Origin: a virus
Length of the DNA stretch: 64,000 bases
IMG/VR virus record: IMGVR_UViG_3300036846_001111
Location: 1 to 64,000 of that record
Direction: 5' to 3' (one strand)
Positions within the stretch are counted from its first letter, which is position 1, and the number at the start of each line of letters is the position of its first letter. The notes beneath the pieces were generated by a model, which was given only the letters and a program-made list of their open reading frames with translations, did no database searches and was not told where the DNA came from. Both the position numbers and the translations under genes were made by a program. Below are positions 30,411 through 38,352 of the stretch, piece by piece.

Positions 30411-30868
30411 AGCGCGGGACGTTAGAGGAGCGCCTCCTGGCTCGGATCGAGTTCGACACCAACGGCTGGGGCTGCTGGCTTTGGAGCGGTGATCTCTCTC
30501 AGAGCGGCTATGGCCGGATGAGGTTCGCTGGCACAGAGGCGCGCGCGAGCCGCTGGGCGTGGCGCGCATGGCGCGGCCCGATCCCTGCCGATCGGCCGAA
30601 CGTCTGCCACCACTGCGATACCCGCCCCTGCATCCGGCCTGACCACCTGTTTGCCGGCACGCAAGCTGACAACCTTGGCGATATGGCCCGCAAGGGTCGG
30701 CAGGGCCGATCGATCCTGCAGGCATCCGACATCCCGCCGATCCGCGCCAGGGTGATGGCGGGTGAGACACAGACCGCTGTCGGTATCGATTACGGCGTCG
30801 ATTCGAGAACTATCCACAACATCATCGCGGGCCGCACATGGCGGCACGTCGTCGAGGAGAACCCATGA
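30407..30868 (+). CDS. HNH homing-type endonuclease with C-terminal HTH
   Basis: 153 aa. ATG overlaps the previous stop. The HNH core is CHHCDTRPCIRPDHLFAGTQ (about residues 67-86), with NL at 89-90 and upstream GCWLWSGDLSQSGYGRM typical of phage HNH nucleases. The C-terminal repeat (AVGIDYGVDSRTIHNIIAG) is a DNA-binding HTH. Codons here are more AT-rich than in neighbours, which fits a mobile gene inserted in the operon. It resembles the gene at 63456-63926. Confidence 0.8.
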   Translation: MKRGTLEERLLARIEFDTNGWGCWLWSGDLSQSGYGRMRFAGTEARASRWAWRAWRGPIPADRPNVCHHCDTRPCIRPDHLFAGTQADNLGDMARKGRQGRSILQASDIPPIRARVMAGETQTAVGIDYGVDSRTIHNIIAGRTWRHVVEENP

Positions 30869-31311
30869 CCGAGTTCTACGTCAGCAGCAGCGGGCCCGAC
30901 CGGGTCCGCGTCGCCTGGGCCGATCAGGAGGCCGACTACTACTTCCTGGCCAAGGTCGCCGGCGACGAGATCACCGAGATCACCACCGGCTACCGCAAGT
31001 TCCCGACCATCTTCCGCCTCGCCAAACTCGGACGCGAGCGCCACCGCGGCACCCAGGCGCTCAGCGCCAACGAGCCGGCCTACGTGCCGATCGTCGACGA
31101 GGCGCGCATCGCGATCCGCGCCGAGCGGCTGGCGACCCGGGCGATGGAGGTGCGCGCGGCCGAGCGCGCGGAGGTGGCGGCCAAGATCGTCGCCGAGAAG
31201 GCGGCCAAGCTGCGCACCATCATGGGCGAGCACCGGCTGCCGACCTTGCCCGAGGTCGCTGACGCGGTGCTCGCCGAGGTCTACGACGCCATCCAGAACA
31301 GCGCGCTATGA
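30865..31311 (+). CDS. Early protein, 148 aa
   Basis: ATG at 30865 with GAGGAG upstream. Beta-rich N-terminal domain (EFYVSSSGPDRVRVAWADQE) followed by an Ala/Glu/Arg helix (VRAAERAEVAAKIVAEKAAK) and an acidic tail. The family was not recognised. It is coupled to the next gene (ATGA). Confidence 0.65.
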   Translation: MTEFYVSSSGPDRVRVAWADQEADYYFLAKVAGDEITEITTGYRKFPTIFRLAKLGRERHRGTQALSANEPAYVPIVDEARIAIRAERLATRAMEVRAAERAEVAAKIVAEKAAKLRTIMGEHRLPTLPEVADAVLAEVYDAIQNSAL

Positions 31312-31817
31312 CCGAGGTCGCCCTCCCCAAGAGCCGCCGCAAGCACGGCGACGGCGACACCCACCGCCGCTGCGGCGACTGCACCGCCTGCTGCACCATC
31401 ATGGGCGTCGACGACTACCAGCCCGAGCCCAAGAAGCCCGGCGTGGCCTGCCCGGACGTCTGCAGCCGCGGCTGCCGGCGCTACGCCACCCGGCCGCAGT
31501 CCTGCCGGGACTTCGCGTGCCTCTGGGTGCAGGGCGGCCTGCCGAAGTGGATGAAGCCCGACCGCATCGGCATCGTCTTCGTGCCCGACGACACCGACGG
31601 CCGCGAGGCGCTGCTGGGCCACGTCGACCTGAAGGTGGGCGACCGCTGGCTGAAGGACCGGGCCCTGGTCGACTACTTCGCGGCGATCAGCACCAAGGGC
31701 CTCGTGGTGGCGCTGGGCCCGACCGGCTCACGCAAGGTCACCCACCAGTTCGTGGGCGGGACCTTGATGGTGCGGCCGGCTGACGCACCCGAGCCAGAAG
31801 CGGAAATCCTCAAATAG
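31308..31817 (+). CDS. YkgJ-type cysteine cluster protein, 169 aa
   Basis: ATG overlaps the previous stop. The N-terminus CGDCTACC (about 22-29), then CPDVCSRGCRRYATRPQSCR, has the CxxCxxCC and later Cys of YkgJ-like zinc/iron-chelating proteins (also noted as Fe-S-cluster-containing in databases). The rest is an alpha/beta domain with IGIVFVPDDTDGREALLGH. The role is unknown. It ends just before promoter P8. Confidence 0.75.
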   Translation: MTEVALPKSRRKHGDGDTHRRCGDCTACCTIMGVDDYQPEPKKPGVACPDVCSRGCRRYATRPQSCRDFACLWVQGGLPKWMKPDRIGIVFVPDDTDGREALLGHVDLKVGDRWLKDRALVDYFAAISTKGLVVALGPTGSRKVTHQFVGGTLMVRPADAPEPEAEILK

Positions 31818-31849
31818 GACTTGACGTCCAGGCAAGTCCCCTGTACTGA
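31816..31849 (+). promoter_or_regulatory. Early promoter-operator P8, predicted to give a leaderless mRNA
   Basis: AGGAC-TTGAC-GTCCA (31816-31830), -35 TTGACG, 17 bp spacer, -10 TACTGA (31844-31849). The next gene starts with ATG at 31856, 7 bp after the -10, where transcription should begin. No ribosome site precedes it, so the mRNA is probably leaderless. Confidence 0.8.
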
Positions 31850-31855
31850 TACGTC

Positions 31856-33058
31856 ATGCACAAGGACTTGGACCTCCTCAACGCCTTCCTCACCCGCGCC
31901 GAGCGCGAGAAGGAGTTCCGCGGCTACCGGCATCTGCTGCGGCAGGCCGAGGCCTTCCACCTCGACCATGAGACCCTGGAGGTGGTCGGCGAGATGGCGT
32001 CGGGCGAGCAGCGCCACCGGATGATGCCGCTCTACCGGGAACTGGCCCGGCTGCCGTTCGAGACCGTCTGGATCGAGTTCGACTACGCCCACCTGCATGC
32101 GTGGCGGGTCGCGTGCGGCTACACCAAGCCGCTCGATGCGCCCGACCAGAGCATGGTCTACGGCCTGGACTCGGACCGCCACGTGGTCGGCGTCCCGACC
32201 CAGATGGGGTTCCTCTGCGAGCGCCTGCAGGCACATGAGGACAGCTACCGGATCACCACCGTGGGCTGGATGAGCGCCGGCCACGGCGACCCGCCCGCTG
32301 CGTGCATGTTTCCGGTCTGCCACAACGTCACCACCGGCCGCGACAAGGTGATCTTCGGCGGCAATCGCGCCGACCGGGCCGAGATCAACGACATCATCTG
32401 GTCGGCGAACCGCAGCCCGATCCCGGCGATCGCCTGGGGGATGGAGGCCTACAACGGCGTCGACGTGCATGCGTGGCTGGCCTCGCCGCTCTGCCAGACC
32501 AACGGCGTCGAGCCCGAAGGCGTCTTCGAAGACACCATGATCCGCAAATACGGCCTGAAGGACGGGCTGGAGCGCATCCGCCGCGGCATGGAGGCCTTCA
32601 CCCTGGAGCAGAAGGGCGATCTGCGCTTCGTGGTGGCCGCCCTGGCGCTGCTGAACCACGTGCCGGTCACCTACAAGCCCTACAAGCCGAAGGGCCGCAT
32701 GCTGGCCTCGGGGACGACGCGGCCGTTCATGGAAAGCCGGGTGGTGCACATCGACGTGCCGTCGAGCCGGCGGCGGATCAAGGTGATCGACCAGCATCTG
32801 CGCAACAGCCTCGTGCTGCAGCGGCGCAAGCGCCATAACGTGCGCGGCCACTGGCGCGTCTCGAACCGCAGCCACGGCGATCGGTGGCAGCCGTTCACCG
32901 ACCCCTTCACCCTGCAGCGTCGGTGGCGCATCTGGATCGCTGACCACCAGCGCGGCGACGCCAGCCTGGGCTGGGTCGACCACCGCTATGAGATCGCCGG
33001 CCGCCCAGGCGCGCTGGCCGCTGTCCTGCCATCAACCGAGGAGAAGACCCATGCCTGA
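31856..33058 (+). CDS. Early protein, 400 aa
   Basis: ATG at 31856, 7 bp downstream of the P8 -10; no ribosome site, so leaderless translation is expected. The N-terminal half is mixed (LPFETVWIEFDYAHLHAW). The C-terminal half contains RRRIKVIDQHLRNSLVLQRR and ends in a Trp-rich, basic domain (RWRIWIADHQRGDASLGWVD). Phages of alphaproteobacteria often carry a protein with this C-terminal end, but no function is established. It is the longest early gene. Confidence 0.7.
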   Translation: MHKDLDLLNAFLTRAEREKEFRGYRHLLRQAEAFHLDHETLEVVGEMASGEQRHRMMPLYRELARLPFETVWIEFDYAHLHAWRVACGYTKPLDAPDQSMVYGLDSDRHVVGVPTQMGFLCERLQAHEDSYRITTVGWMSAGHGDPPAACMFPVCHNVTTGRDKVIFGGNRADRAEINDIIWSANRSPIPAIAWGMEAYNGVDVHAWLASPLCQTNGVEPEGVFEDTMIRKYGLKDGLERIRRGMEAFTLEQKGDLRFVVAALALLNHVPVTYKPYKPKGRMLASGTTRPFMESRVVHIDVPSSRRRIKVIDQHLRNSLVLQRRKRHNVRGHWRVSNRSHGDRWQPFTDPFTLQRRWRIWIADHQRGDASLGWVDHRYEIAGRPGALAAVLPSTEEKTHA

Positions 33059-33590
33059 CACCCCCTTCGACGCCGAGCACACGCTGCGCCTCAACCGGCT
33101 GGCCGACTATCTGGCGGCGGTGCCGCCCGAGCACCTCGTGATGAGCGCGTGGTTCAGCGACCACGCCAGCGGCGCCGCCATGCAGCTTGCCGAGAGCTTC
33201 GGCGGCGAGCGCCTCTTTCCGTCGCCCGAGGCGGCTGTAGCCGACTGCGGCACCGCCGCCTGCGTCGCCGGCCAAGCCGCGGCCCTCTTCCAGCTACGCG
33301 CCGAGAACGAGCGCGACTGGGGCCCGGTCGTGGCCGAGTACCTGGGCCTCAACAAGTCGCAGGAGAAAGACCTGTTCCTGCCCAGCGGCTACGAGGCGCA
33401 CGGCGCCAAGCCCGGCGACTGGGCCTTCAACGACTTCGACCCCGAGGCGGTGCGCGACCTCTTCACCCCGGCCAACGCCGCCAGGGCGGTGCGCGAACTG
33501 GCCGAGACCGGCGGGGTGCCCCAGTGGTGGTGCGCCAACTCGGAGGTCATGAGGGCCGACGGCGACGAGGACGGCATCCAGAACGACTGA
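33051..33590 (+). CDS. Early protein, 179 aa
   Basis: ATG at 33051 with GAGGAGAAG upstream. It has a small Cys pair in DCGTAACVAGQAAAL (about residues 65-79), a motif found in a family of phage and plasmid proteins of unknown function, followed by acidic helices. It overlaps the end of the 400 aa gene by 8 bp. Confidence 0.65.
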   Translation: MPDTPFDAEHTLRLNRLADYLAAVPPEHLVMSAWFSDHASGAAMQLAESFGGERLFPSPEAAVADCGTAACVAGQAAALFQLRAENERDWGPVVAEYLGLNKSQEKDLFLPSGYEAHGAKPGDWAFNDFDPEAVRDLFTPANAARAVRELAETGGVPQWWCANSEVMRADGDEDGIQND

Positions 33591-33591
33591 C

Positions 33592-33783
33592 ATGTTCACC
33601 GCGGCCGAACTGGTGGAGGAGGCGGAGCGCGAGCTTCGCCTCCGCAAGCGGGTCTACCCAAATCGGGTATCCACCCGGCGGATGACGCCGGCCCAGGCCC
33701 AGCGCCGGCTCGCCCTGATGGAGGCGATCATCGCAATTTTGCGATCGAGGCTCGCCGAGGAAGACCTCTTCGGCCGGCCTTGA
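33592..33783 (+). CDS. Early protein, 63 aa
   Basis: ATG at 33592, 1 bp after the previous stop. Highly charged helix (ELVEEAERELRLRKRVYPNR) with a second helix in the C-terminal half. It is the last gene before the putative origin. The family was not recognised. Confidence 0.6.
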   Translation: MFTAAELVEEAERELRLRKRVYPNRVSTRRMTPAQAQRRLALMEAIIAILRSRLAEEDLFGRP

Positions 33784-33785
33784 CT

Positions 33786-33873
33786 CGGGGCTGCCCGGCG
33801 CCTCAGGCTCGCTCTTTTCGTCCATACGTCATACACGTGTGGATAAGTTGTGGACTCTTACGAGGAGAGAGGG
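33786..33873. other. Putative replication origin region with DnaA box
   Basis: 88 bp gap, more AT-rich than the genome, directly upstream of the replication genes. It holds TGTGGATAA (33838-33846), the exact complement of the consensus DnaA box TTATCCACA, with a partial second box (GTTGTGGAC) 1 bp behind it, an ACACGTGT palindrome just before, and GACTC (a GANTC methylation site in alphaproteobacteria) near both ends. A similar box-and-half-box pair is common in bacterial origins. It could be the phage origin that recruits host DnaA, or a DnaA-controlled promoter region. Confidence 0.6.
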
Positions 33874-34110
33874 ATGCCACGAGTTGCAAAGGCGCGCCAC
33901 GGCACGCATTGGCGTGAACATCTGACCGACGTCGAGCGCCGCCGCGTCGCCCAGCTTGACGATAACGTCGAATGCGCCGAGCGCCTCGTGAGGGCCGCCA
34001 AGATCGAGCGTCAGGAGATCGCCGCGCGGGCCCAGCAGCGCATCGTCAGACTGGTGGCGCGCCGCCGAAAAGACCAGCCTACGGACTACCCCGAGACGTC
34101 CGCAGCCTAG
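33874..34110 (+). CDS. Small basic protein of the replication block, 78 aa
   Basis: ATG at 33874 with GAGGAGAGAGGG upstream. Arg/Lys-rich and helical (ARHGTHWREHLTDVERRRVA, RAAKIERQEIAARAQQRIVR). A small DNA-binding or primase-associated protein is likely by composition and place, 14 bp before the primase gene. The family was not recognised. Confidence 0.65.
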   Translation: MPRVAKARHGTHWREHLTDVERRRVAQLDDNVECAERLVRAAKIERQEIAARAQQRIVRLVARRRKDQPTDYPETSAA

Positions 34111-34124
34111 CACCGGAGGTCCCC

Positions 34125-36314
34125 ATGTCCGCGCGCGTGGACGAAGCGCTGCGTGTGGTGGAGGCCCTCGGATGCCGGCTCTTGCCGTGCGGCGCCGGGA
34201 CCAAGAAGGCCCGGCTGAAGGACTGGCCGAACAAGGCCTCGGCCGACCCGGCCCAGATCGAGAAATGGTTCGGCGGCCGATCGCAGTCGAACCCCGCGGT
34301 GGTCGCCGGCTTCGAGTCGGGCTTCTTCATCCTCGACGTCGACCCCAAGCACGGCGGGGCCGAGACGCTGGCGGCCTGGGTCGAGAAGCACGGCCCGCTG
34401 CCCGAGACGCTGACCCTGAAGACGCCGAGCGGTGGTCGGCACCTCTACTTCCGCTGGCCGAACGGCGGCGGCATCGGCAACCGCGGCCACGTCGACGCCG
34501 GCATCGATATCCGCGGCGAGGGCGGCTACGCGCTGATCCCGCCCGCGGTGATGGCCGACGGGACCCTCTATGAGTGGGCGAACTGGGGCACGCCGCTCGC
34601 CGACGCGCCGCAGTGGCTGCTGACGCTGATCCGCCGGCATCCGCAGACCAAGGCCCCACCCCCAGGCCCGGCGCCGCTGCAGCCGCACGGCTGGGGCGAC
34701 AAGGACCGCGAGGAGCGGGTGGCGAAGGCGGCGCTCGACTCGATCTGCGGCGAAATCACCAACGCGGCGAACGGCGAGCAGGACAACACCCTGAACGGCG
34801 GGGCCTACCGGATCGGCCGCTGGGTGCAGCGCGGCCACCTACCCGAGAGCTACGCCAGCGAGCGGCTGATCCACGCCGGGCTGACCATGGCCAGCCACGA
34901 TCCGGCCGACCCCTGGACGCCGCTGGTGATCGTCAGGAAGGTCAGCCGGGCGATGGCGGACGGGCGATCGGCGGGCCCGGCGGACCTCGCGCCGCGCGAC
35001 CTGCCGGCGGTGATCGAGGGCGGCTCCAAGCGGCCGCGCGGGGCCAAGACACCCGAGGGCGAGGTGGCGCCGGACCTCAAGGTGGTGGCGACCAAGCACG
35101 ACTGGCGCCGCGAGTTCGCCTACAAGGTCGGGGCGAAAGGCATCGACCCAAAGGACCCGCAGAACGTCCGGCTGGAGATCGAGCACTGGCCAGCGCTGGC
35201 CGGCCGCTACACCTACGACAGTTGGTCCGACACGCTCATCATCAATCGTCCGTGGCCGGAGGATCAGCGCACCAACTACCCGCGGCCGGTCGAGGATGGC
35301 GACCTCTTCACGCTGATGGCGCATCTCTGGCGCCAGGGGCTGAAGCCGCCGCAGGGTGTCGTGGAGATCGCCCTGGTCGAGGTCGCCCGCCGGTGCTGGG
35401 CGATCAACCCGCTGGTCGACTACCTGACGAAGCTGGCCTGGGACGGCGAGGACCGGCTCGATGGCTGGCTGGCCAGCTACATGGGCGTGCCGGCGTCTCC
35501 CGAGGCGACGCTGTTCGGCCGCAAGTTCCTGATCGGCGCCGCGGCCCGGGCGACGCGGCCGCGCTGCAAGGTCGACACCATGCTGACCCTGCAGGGGCCG
35601 CAGGGGCAGAAGAAGTCGACGGCGTGGCGCACGCTCTTCGGCGAGACCTACTTCAGCGACAACCTCGGCGACGTCCGCGACAAGGACGCCCTGATGGGGC
35701 TCGCCGGCATGTGGGGCATCGAGTGGGCCGAGATGTCGGGACTGAGCCGGGTCTCGGCCGAGGACATGAAGGCCTTCCTGTCACGCCAGGAAGACCGCTT
35801 CCGGCCGCCCTACGGGCGCAGCGTCGTCATGCGGCCGCGCCGCTGCGTCTTCGTCGGATCGACCAACCAGCGGAGCTACCTGCGCGACCCGTCCGGCGGG
35901 CGCCGCTACTGGCCGGTCACCTGCGTGCACACGATCGACCTCGCCGCGATCGAGCGCGACCGCAACCTCCTCTGGGCCGAGGCGATGCACCGCTTGGAGG
36001 CCGGCGAGACGTGGTGGTTGGAGGGCCCGGCCGAGGAGGAGATCGCCAAGGTCGCCCAGGAGGGCGTGTACGACGCCGACCCATGGGAGGGGCCGATCAT
36101 CGAGAAGCTGGCCGAGCAGATGCCGGGGGCCTGGGTGCCGACGCACGAAATCCTCTGGCTGTGGCTCGGCGTCGAGCGCTCCAAGCAGACCACCGCCCAC
36201 TCCCAGCGCCTGGGCGGGATCATGGACCGGCTGGGTGTCCGCGGCGATCGCGCCTACCACCATGGCCGGCGCATGCGCGGCTACATCTTCGGCGGGGCGC
36301 CCCCCGATGAGTGA
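34125..36314 (+). CDS. Primase-polymerase with VirE-type helicase domain
   Basis: 729 aa, ATG at 34125 with GGAGGT upstream. Prim-Pol domain: metal-binding FFILDVDPKHGG (DVD at 71-73), SGGRHLYF (102-109) and IDIRGEGGYALIPP (about 127-140). The C-terminal VirE/VapE-type P-loop domain (about 420-640) has Walker A GPQGQKKST (491-499), Walker B near IEWAEMSGL (about 533), and FVGSTNQRSYLRDPSGGRRY. It should make primers and unwind DNA in phage replication. There is no separate DNA polymerase in the window. The DnaA box lies just upstream. Confidence 0.9.
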   Translation: MSARVDEALRVVEALGCRLLPCGAGTKKARLKDWPNKASADPAQIEKWFGGRSQSNPAVVAGFESGFFILDVDPKHGGAETLAAWVEKHGPLPETLTLKTPSGGRHLYFRWPNGGGIGNRGHVDAGIDIRGEGGYALIPPAVMADGTLYEWANWGTPLADAPQWLLTLIRRHPQTKAPPPGPAPLQPHGWGDKDREERVAKAALDSICGEITNAANGEQDNTLNGGAYRIGRWVQRGHLPESYASERLIHAGLTMASHDPADPWTPLVIVRKVSRAMADGRSAGPADLAPRDLPAVIEGGSKRPRGAKTPEGEVAPDLKVVATKHDWRREFAYKVGAKGIDPKDPQNVRLEIEHWPALAGRYTYDSWSDTLIINRPWPEDQRTNYPRPVEDGDLFTLMAHLWRQGLKPPQGVVEIALVEVARRCWAINPLVDYLTKLAWDGEDRLDGWLASYMGVPASPEATLFGRKFLIGAAARATRPRCKVDTMLTLQGPQGQKKSTAWRTLFGETYFSDNLGDVRDKDALMGLAGMWGIEWAEMSGLSRVSAEDMKAFLSRQEDRFRPPYGRSVVMRPRRCVFVGSTNQRSYLRDPSGGRRYWPVTCVHTIDLAAIERDRNLLWAEAMHRLEAGETWWLEGPAEEEIAKVAQEGVYDADPWEGPIIEKLAEQMPGAWVPTHEILWLWLGVERSKQTTAHSQRLGGIMDRLGVRGDRAYHHGRRMRGYIFGGAPPDE

Positions 36315-36672
36315 AGACGGTGAAGACGTCGTCGACCTCGCGACCTTCCTGAAGACCTTCGACCTCACCCCGGAACAGATGGTCGCGGAGATGGAGGCGG
36401 GGCGGCTGGTGGTGTTCACGACCGCGCTCAACGACGCCGACTGGCTCGCCGAGGCCTACCTCTACGCCGACGACGTCGACGACTGGCTGGAGTGTGGTTC
36501 GCCGCTGGCCGAGATCGTCAACATGCGCGTCCTGTTCGCCTGGATGAACATCACCGAGCATGAGAGGCGTCGGGTCGAGGCGGCGGCAGCCGAGCCGCGG
36601 CCGACGCCGTTCAAGGTGACCGGGCCGCCGCGGCAGTTGCGACAGGTGGCCGGCGGGCTGCCGCCGCGCTAG
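36307..36672 (+). CDS. Hypothetical protein behind the primase, 121 aa
   Basis: ATG overlaps the primase stop (8 bp). Acidic helical protein (DVVDLATFLKTFDLTPEQMV, then a disordered basic tail ending GGLPPR). Its TAG shares a CTAG with the stop of the convergent minus-strand gene. The family was not recognised. Confidence 0.6.
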   Translation: MSEDGEDVVDLATFLKTFDLTPEQMVAEMEAGRLVVFTTALNDADWLAEAYLYADDVDDWLECGSPLAEIVNMRVLFAWMNITEHERRRVEAAAAEPRPTPFKVTGPPRQLRQVAGGLPPR

Positions 36673-36968
36673 GCGTGCTTGGCCTTGGCCTTGGCCGCCT
36701 TGTCGCTGCCGTCGTCCTTGTCGTCGTCGTCGTCCTTCGGCTTGGGCGCGGCCTTGGCCGGCTCGGCCGGCGGCGTGAAGGCAACGCCATAGGCGGCGGC
36801 GAGATCGCGCGCCTCCTCGGCGTTCATGTGGCCCTCGGTGATGTCCTCGGTCAGCGCGTCGGCCAGCGCCTCCGACTCCAGAGTGTGTTCGCGCAGGTCG
36901 GCGCGCGCCTGGGCGACGGCGGCGACGGCCGCCTTGGTCTTCGGGGTCAGTACGGCGGGGATCGGCAT
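36669..36968 (-). CDS. Hypothetical protein, 99 aa
   Basis: ATG at 36968 with AGGAGAC upstream. N-terminal helices (PKTKAAVAAVAQARADLREH, then ESEALADALTEDI), and a C-terminus of Asp and Lys runs (KPKDDDDDKDDGSDKAAK) that is surely disordered. Its stop shares CTAG (36669-36672) with the convergent gene. It is the last gene of a short leftward operon. Confidence 0.65.
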   Translation of the reverse strand: MPIPAVLTPKTKAAVAAVAQARADLREHTLESEALADALTEDITEGHMNAEEARDLAAAYGVAFTPPAEPAKAAPKPKDDDDDKDDGSDKAAKAKAKHA

Positions 36969-37003
36969 GGTGGGTCTCCTGGGGGTGACCTCACCATAAC
37001 ACC

Positions 37004-37279
37004 TCAGTACGCAAGCCGATCGATCAGCGCCTGCACGCGCTCGCCGGTCTCATGGTCGAAATAGGTGGCCTCGCCCTCCTGCTTGAGCGGCGCGAAGCCC
37101 AGGCCGAGCGTGCCGTCGTCGAGGACGCCGGGCCGGTTCTTCATGGCCTCGGCGTGGATGGTGCGCACCCCGCGGCGGATCGCCTGGGCCAGGAACTGGC
37201 TGCGCGACTGACCGCCACGCATCGCGTTGACCACGGCCAGCAGGTCGTCGGTCAGGGTGGTGCGGCACTCTTTGCTCAT
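37004..37279 (-). CDS. Ribbon-helix-helix-like protein, 91 aa
   Basis: ATG at 37279, overlapping the VRR-NUC gene by 4 bp. The N-terminus CRTTLTDDLLAVVNAMRGGQ, followed by SRSQFLAQAIRRGVRTI, follows the RHH layout (strand, helix, helix) of small DNA-binding repressors. The rest has a conserved-looking ATYFDHETGERVQALIDRL. It may regulate this operon. Moderate certainty. Confidence 0.5.
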   Translation of the reverse strand: MSKECRTTLTDDLLAVVNAMRGGQSRSQFLAQAIRRGVRTIHAEAMKNRPGVLDDGTLGLGFAPLKQEGEATYFDHETGERVQALIDRLAY

Positions 37280-37803
37280 ATCAGGAACCCATCGTCTGGC
37301 GCCGGCTCCAGGCCGCTGACCGAGGCGTCGTAGCGGTTGGCCTGGGCGAGCGGCATCTTCAGGTCGATGCCCCAGCGCAGCAGGATGGCCTCGACCTCGT
37401 CGAGCGTCTTCGCGCGGCCCCAGATGTCGCGGCCGCTGGCGAGGCAGTGGTCGCGGAAGGCGCGTTGTTCGCGCGACAGGTTCCCGTCGGGCGCCTTCAG
37501 TTCGATGTATCGGGTGATGCCGTCGGGCCCGAGAAGCTGGATGTCCGGCCAGCCGCGCTTGATGCCGGCCGCCTTCATCTTGACGGCGACCTGCATGCTC
37601 AGCCTGACGCCGGTCGCCGAGGCGGTGAACAGCCAACCATCGGGCAGCGCCCAGGTCAGCGCCGGGATCACGTGCGCGGCCTGGAAGTTGTGCTCGGGCT
37701 GGCCGATCTTGCGCACCGCGCGCCGCCGCCTCGGCTTCTTGTCGAAGAAGCCGGGCGTGCCCTGGCCAGGGCCGCGCCTGTAGGCGTAGGGCGGTTTGGT
37801 CAA
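37276..37803 (-). CDS. VRR-NUC nuclease, 175 aa
   Basis: The start at 37803 overlaps the XRE gene by 4 bp. After a basic N-terminus (KKPRRRRAVRKIG) comes the VRR-NUC core: VKMKAAGIKRGWPDIQL (about 74-90) with catalytic GWPD at 84-87, then RYIELKAPDGNLSREQ (E101, K103), and the late helix DEVEAILLRWGI. VRR-NUC proteins act on DNA structures such as junctions or ends, and phages often carry them beside replication genes. It is coupled to the RHH-like gene. Confidence 0.82.
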   Translation of the reverse strand: MTKPPYAYRRGPGQGTPGFFDKKPRRRRAVRKIGQPEHNFQAAHVIPALTWALPDGWLFTASATGVRLSMQVAVKMKAAGIKRGWPDIQLLGPDGITRYIELKAPDGNLSREQRAFRDHCLASGRDIWGRAKTLDEVEAILLRWGIDLKMPLAQANRYDASVSGLEPAPDDGFLI

Positions 37804-38033
37804 CTGGCGAGGCTCGTCAGTTCAGCAGCGCGGCGGGCGATCAGCTTGTCGAGCGCGCCGTTCAGTTCGTTCCACCTGTCCACCGACGGCTGCTGCCGGC
37901 CGTGCCGGTAGCGCGAGATCGTGGCGCAGGCGACGCCTGACTCTTCGGCCAGTTCCTCGTCTTTGATGCGGGCGTGACGACGACGCTGGTCGAAGTCACG
38001 CATTTGGTCGGAAAAAGATTTCATGCGATGCAT
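37800..38033 (-). CDS. XRE-family HTH repressor, 77 aa
   Basis: ATG at 38033 (or 38024). Residues about 20-65 form a lambda-repressor-like HTH: HARIKDEELAEESGVACATI, then RYRHGRQQPS. It is the first gene of the leftward operon and faces the rightward gene at 38146 across 110 bp, an arrangement like a Cro/CI switch. It lacks a C-terminal peptidase domain, so a simple Cro-like repressor is likely. It might read the early palindromes, but nothing shows that directly. Confidence 0.75.
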   Translation of the reverse strand: MHRMKSFSDQMRDFDQRRRHARIKDEELAEESGVACATISRYRHGRQQPSVDRWNELNGALDKLIARRAAELTSLAS

Positions 38034-38085
38034 GTTGCCACAGCTTCAATCGGATAGCAATCATGTCGCATCCGCCAAGTGGCTA

Positions 38086-38114
38086 TTGACGCGGACACTC
38101 GCCACCGGCATAGT
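38086..38114 (+). promoter_or_regulatory. Candidate promoter for the 38146 operon
   Basis: TTGACG (38086-38091), 17 bp spacer, CATAGT (38109-38114). It lacks the AGGAC/GTCCT palindrome. It lies in the AT-rich gap between the XRE repressor gene and the rightward recombination genes. The -10 is weak. Confidence 0.45.
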
Positions 38115-38145
38115 CGCAACTCCAGTGACGCCAGTGAGTCGAGAG

Positions 38146-38352
38146 ATGACGACCCCACATAAACCGATCGCTTGGCTGATCCGCGAGAGCGGCGCCCGAA
38201 CCGGCGGCTCACCACGGGTGATGGCCGGTAAGATGTACGTCACGCGCGAGGCAGCGATCGTCGCCGCTGCACGGATGAGCAGCCGCTTCTGGAAGCGCGA
38301 GGCCTTTCCGGTGTTCGAGCCGACGGCCGATCAGCTTGAGGGGTGGAGGTGA
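38146..38352 (+). CDS. Hypothetical protein, 68 aa
   Basis: ATG at 38146 (TTPHKPIAWLIRESGARTGG). The longer in-frame start at 38023 lies before the promoter and the added part has no clear composition. Mixed basic/acidic protein. The family was not recognised. Its stop overlaps the next start by 4 bp (GTGA). Confidence 0.55.
   Translation: MTTPHKPIAWLIRESGARTGGSPRVMAGKMYVTREAAIVAAARMSSRFWKREAFPVFEPTADQLEGWR

Noticed and set aside
30808-30818. Second DnaA-like box (CTATCCACA) in the HNH gene
   Set aside because: One mismatch to the consensus and inside a coding region; not convincing alone.
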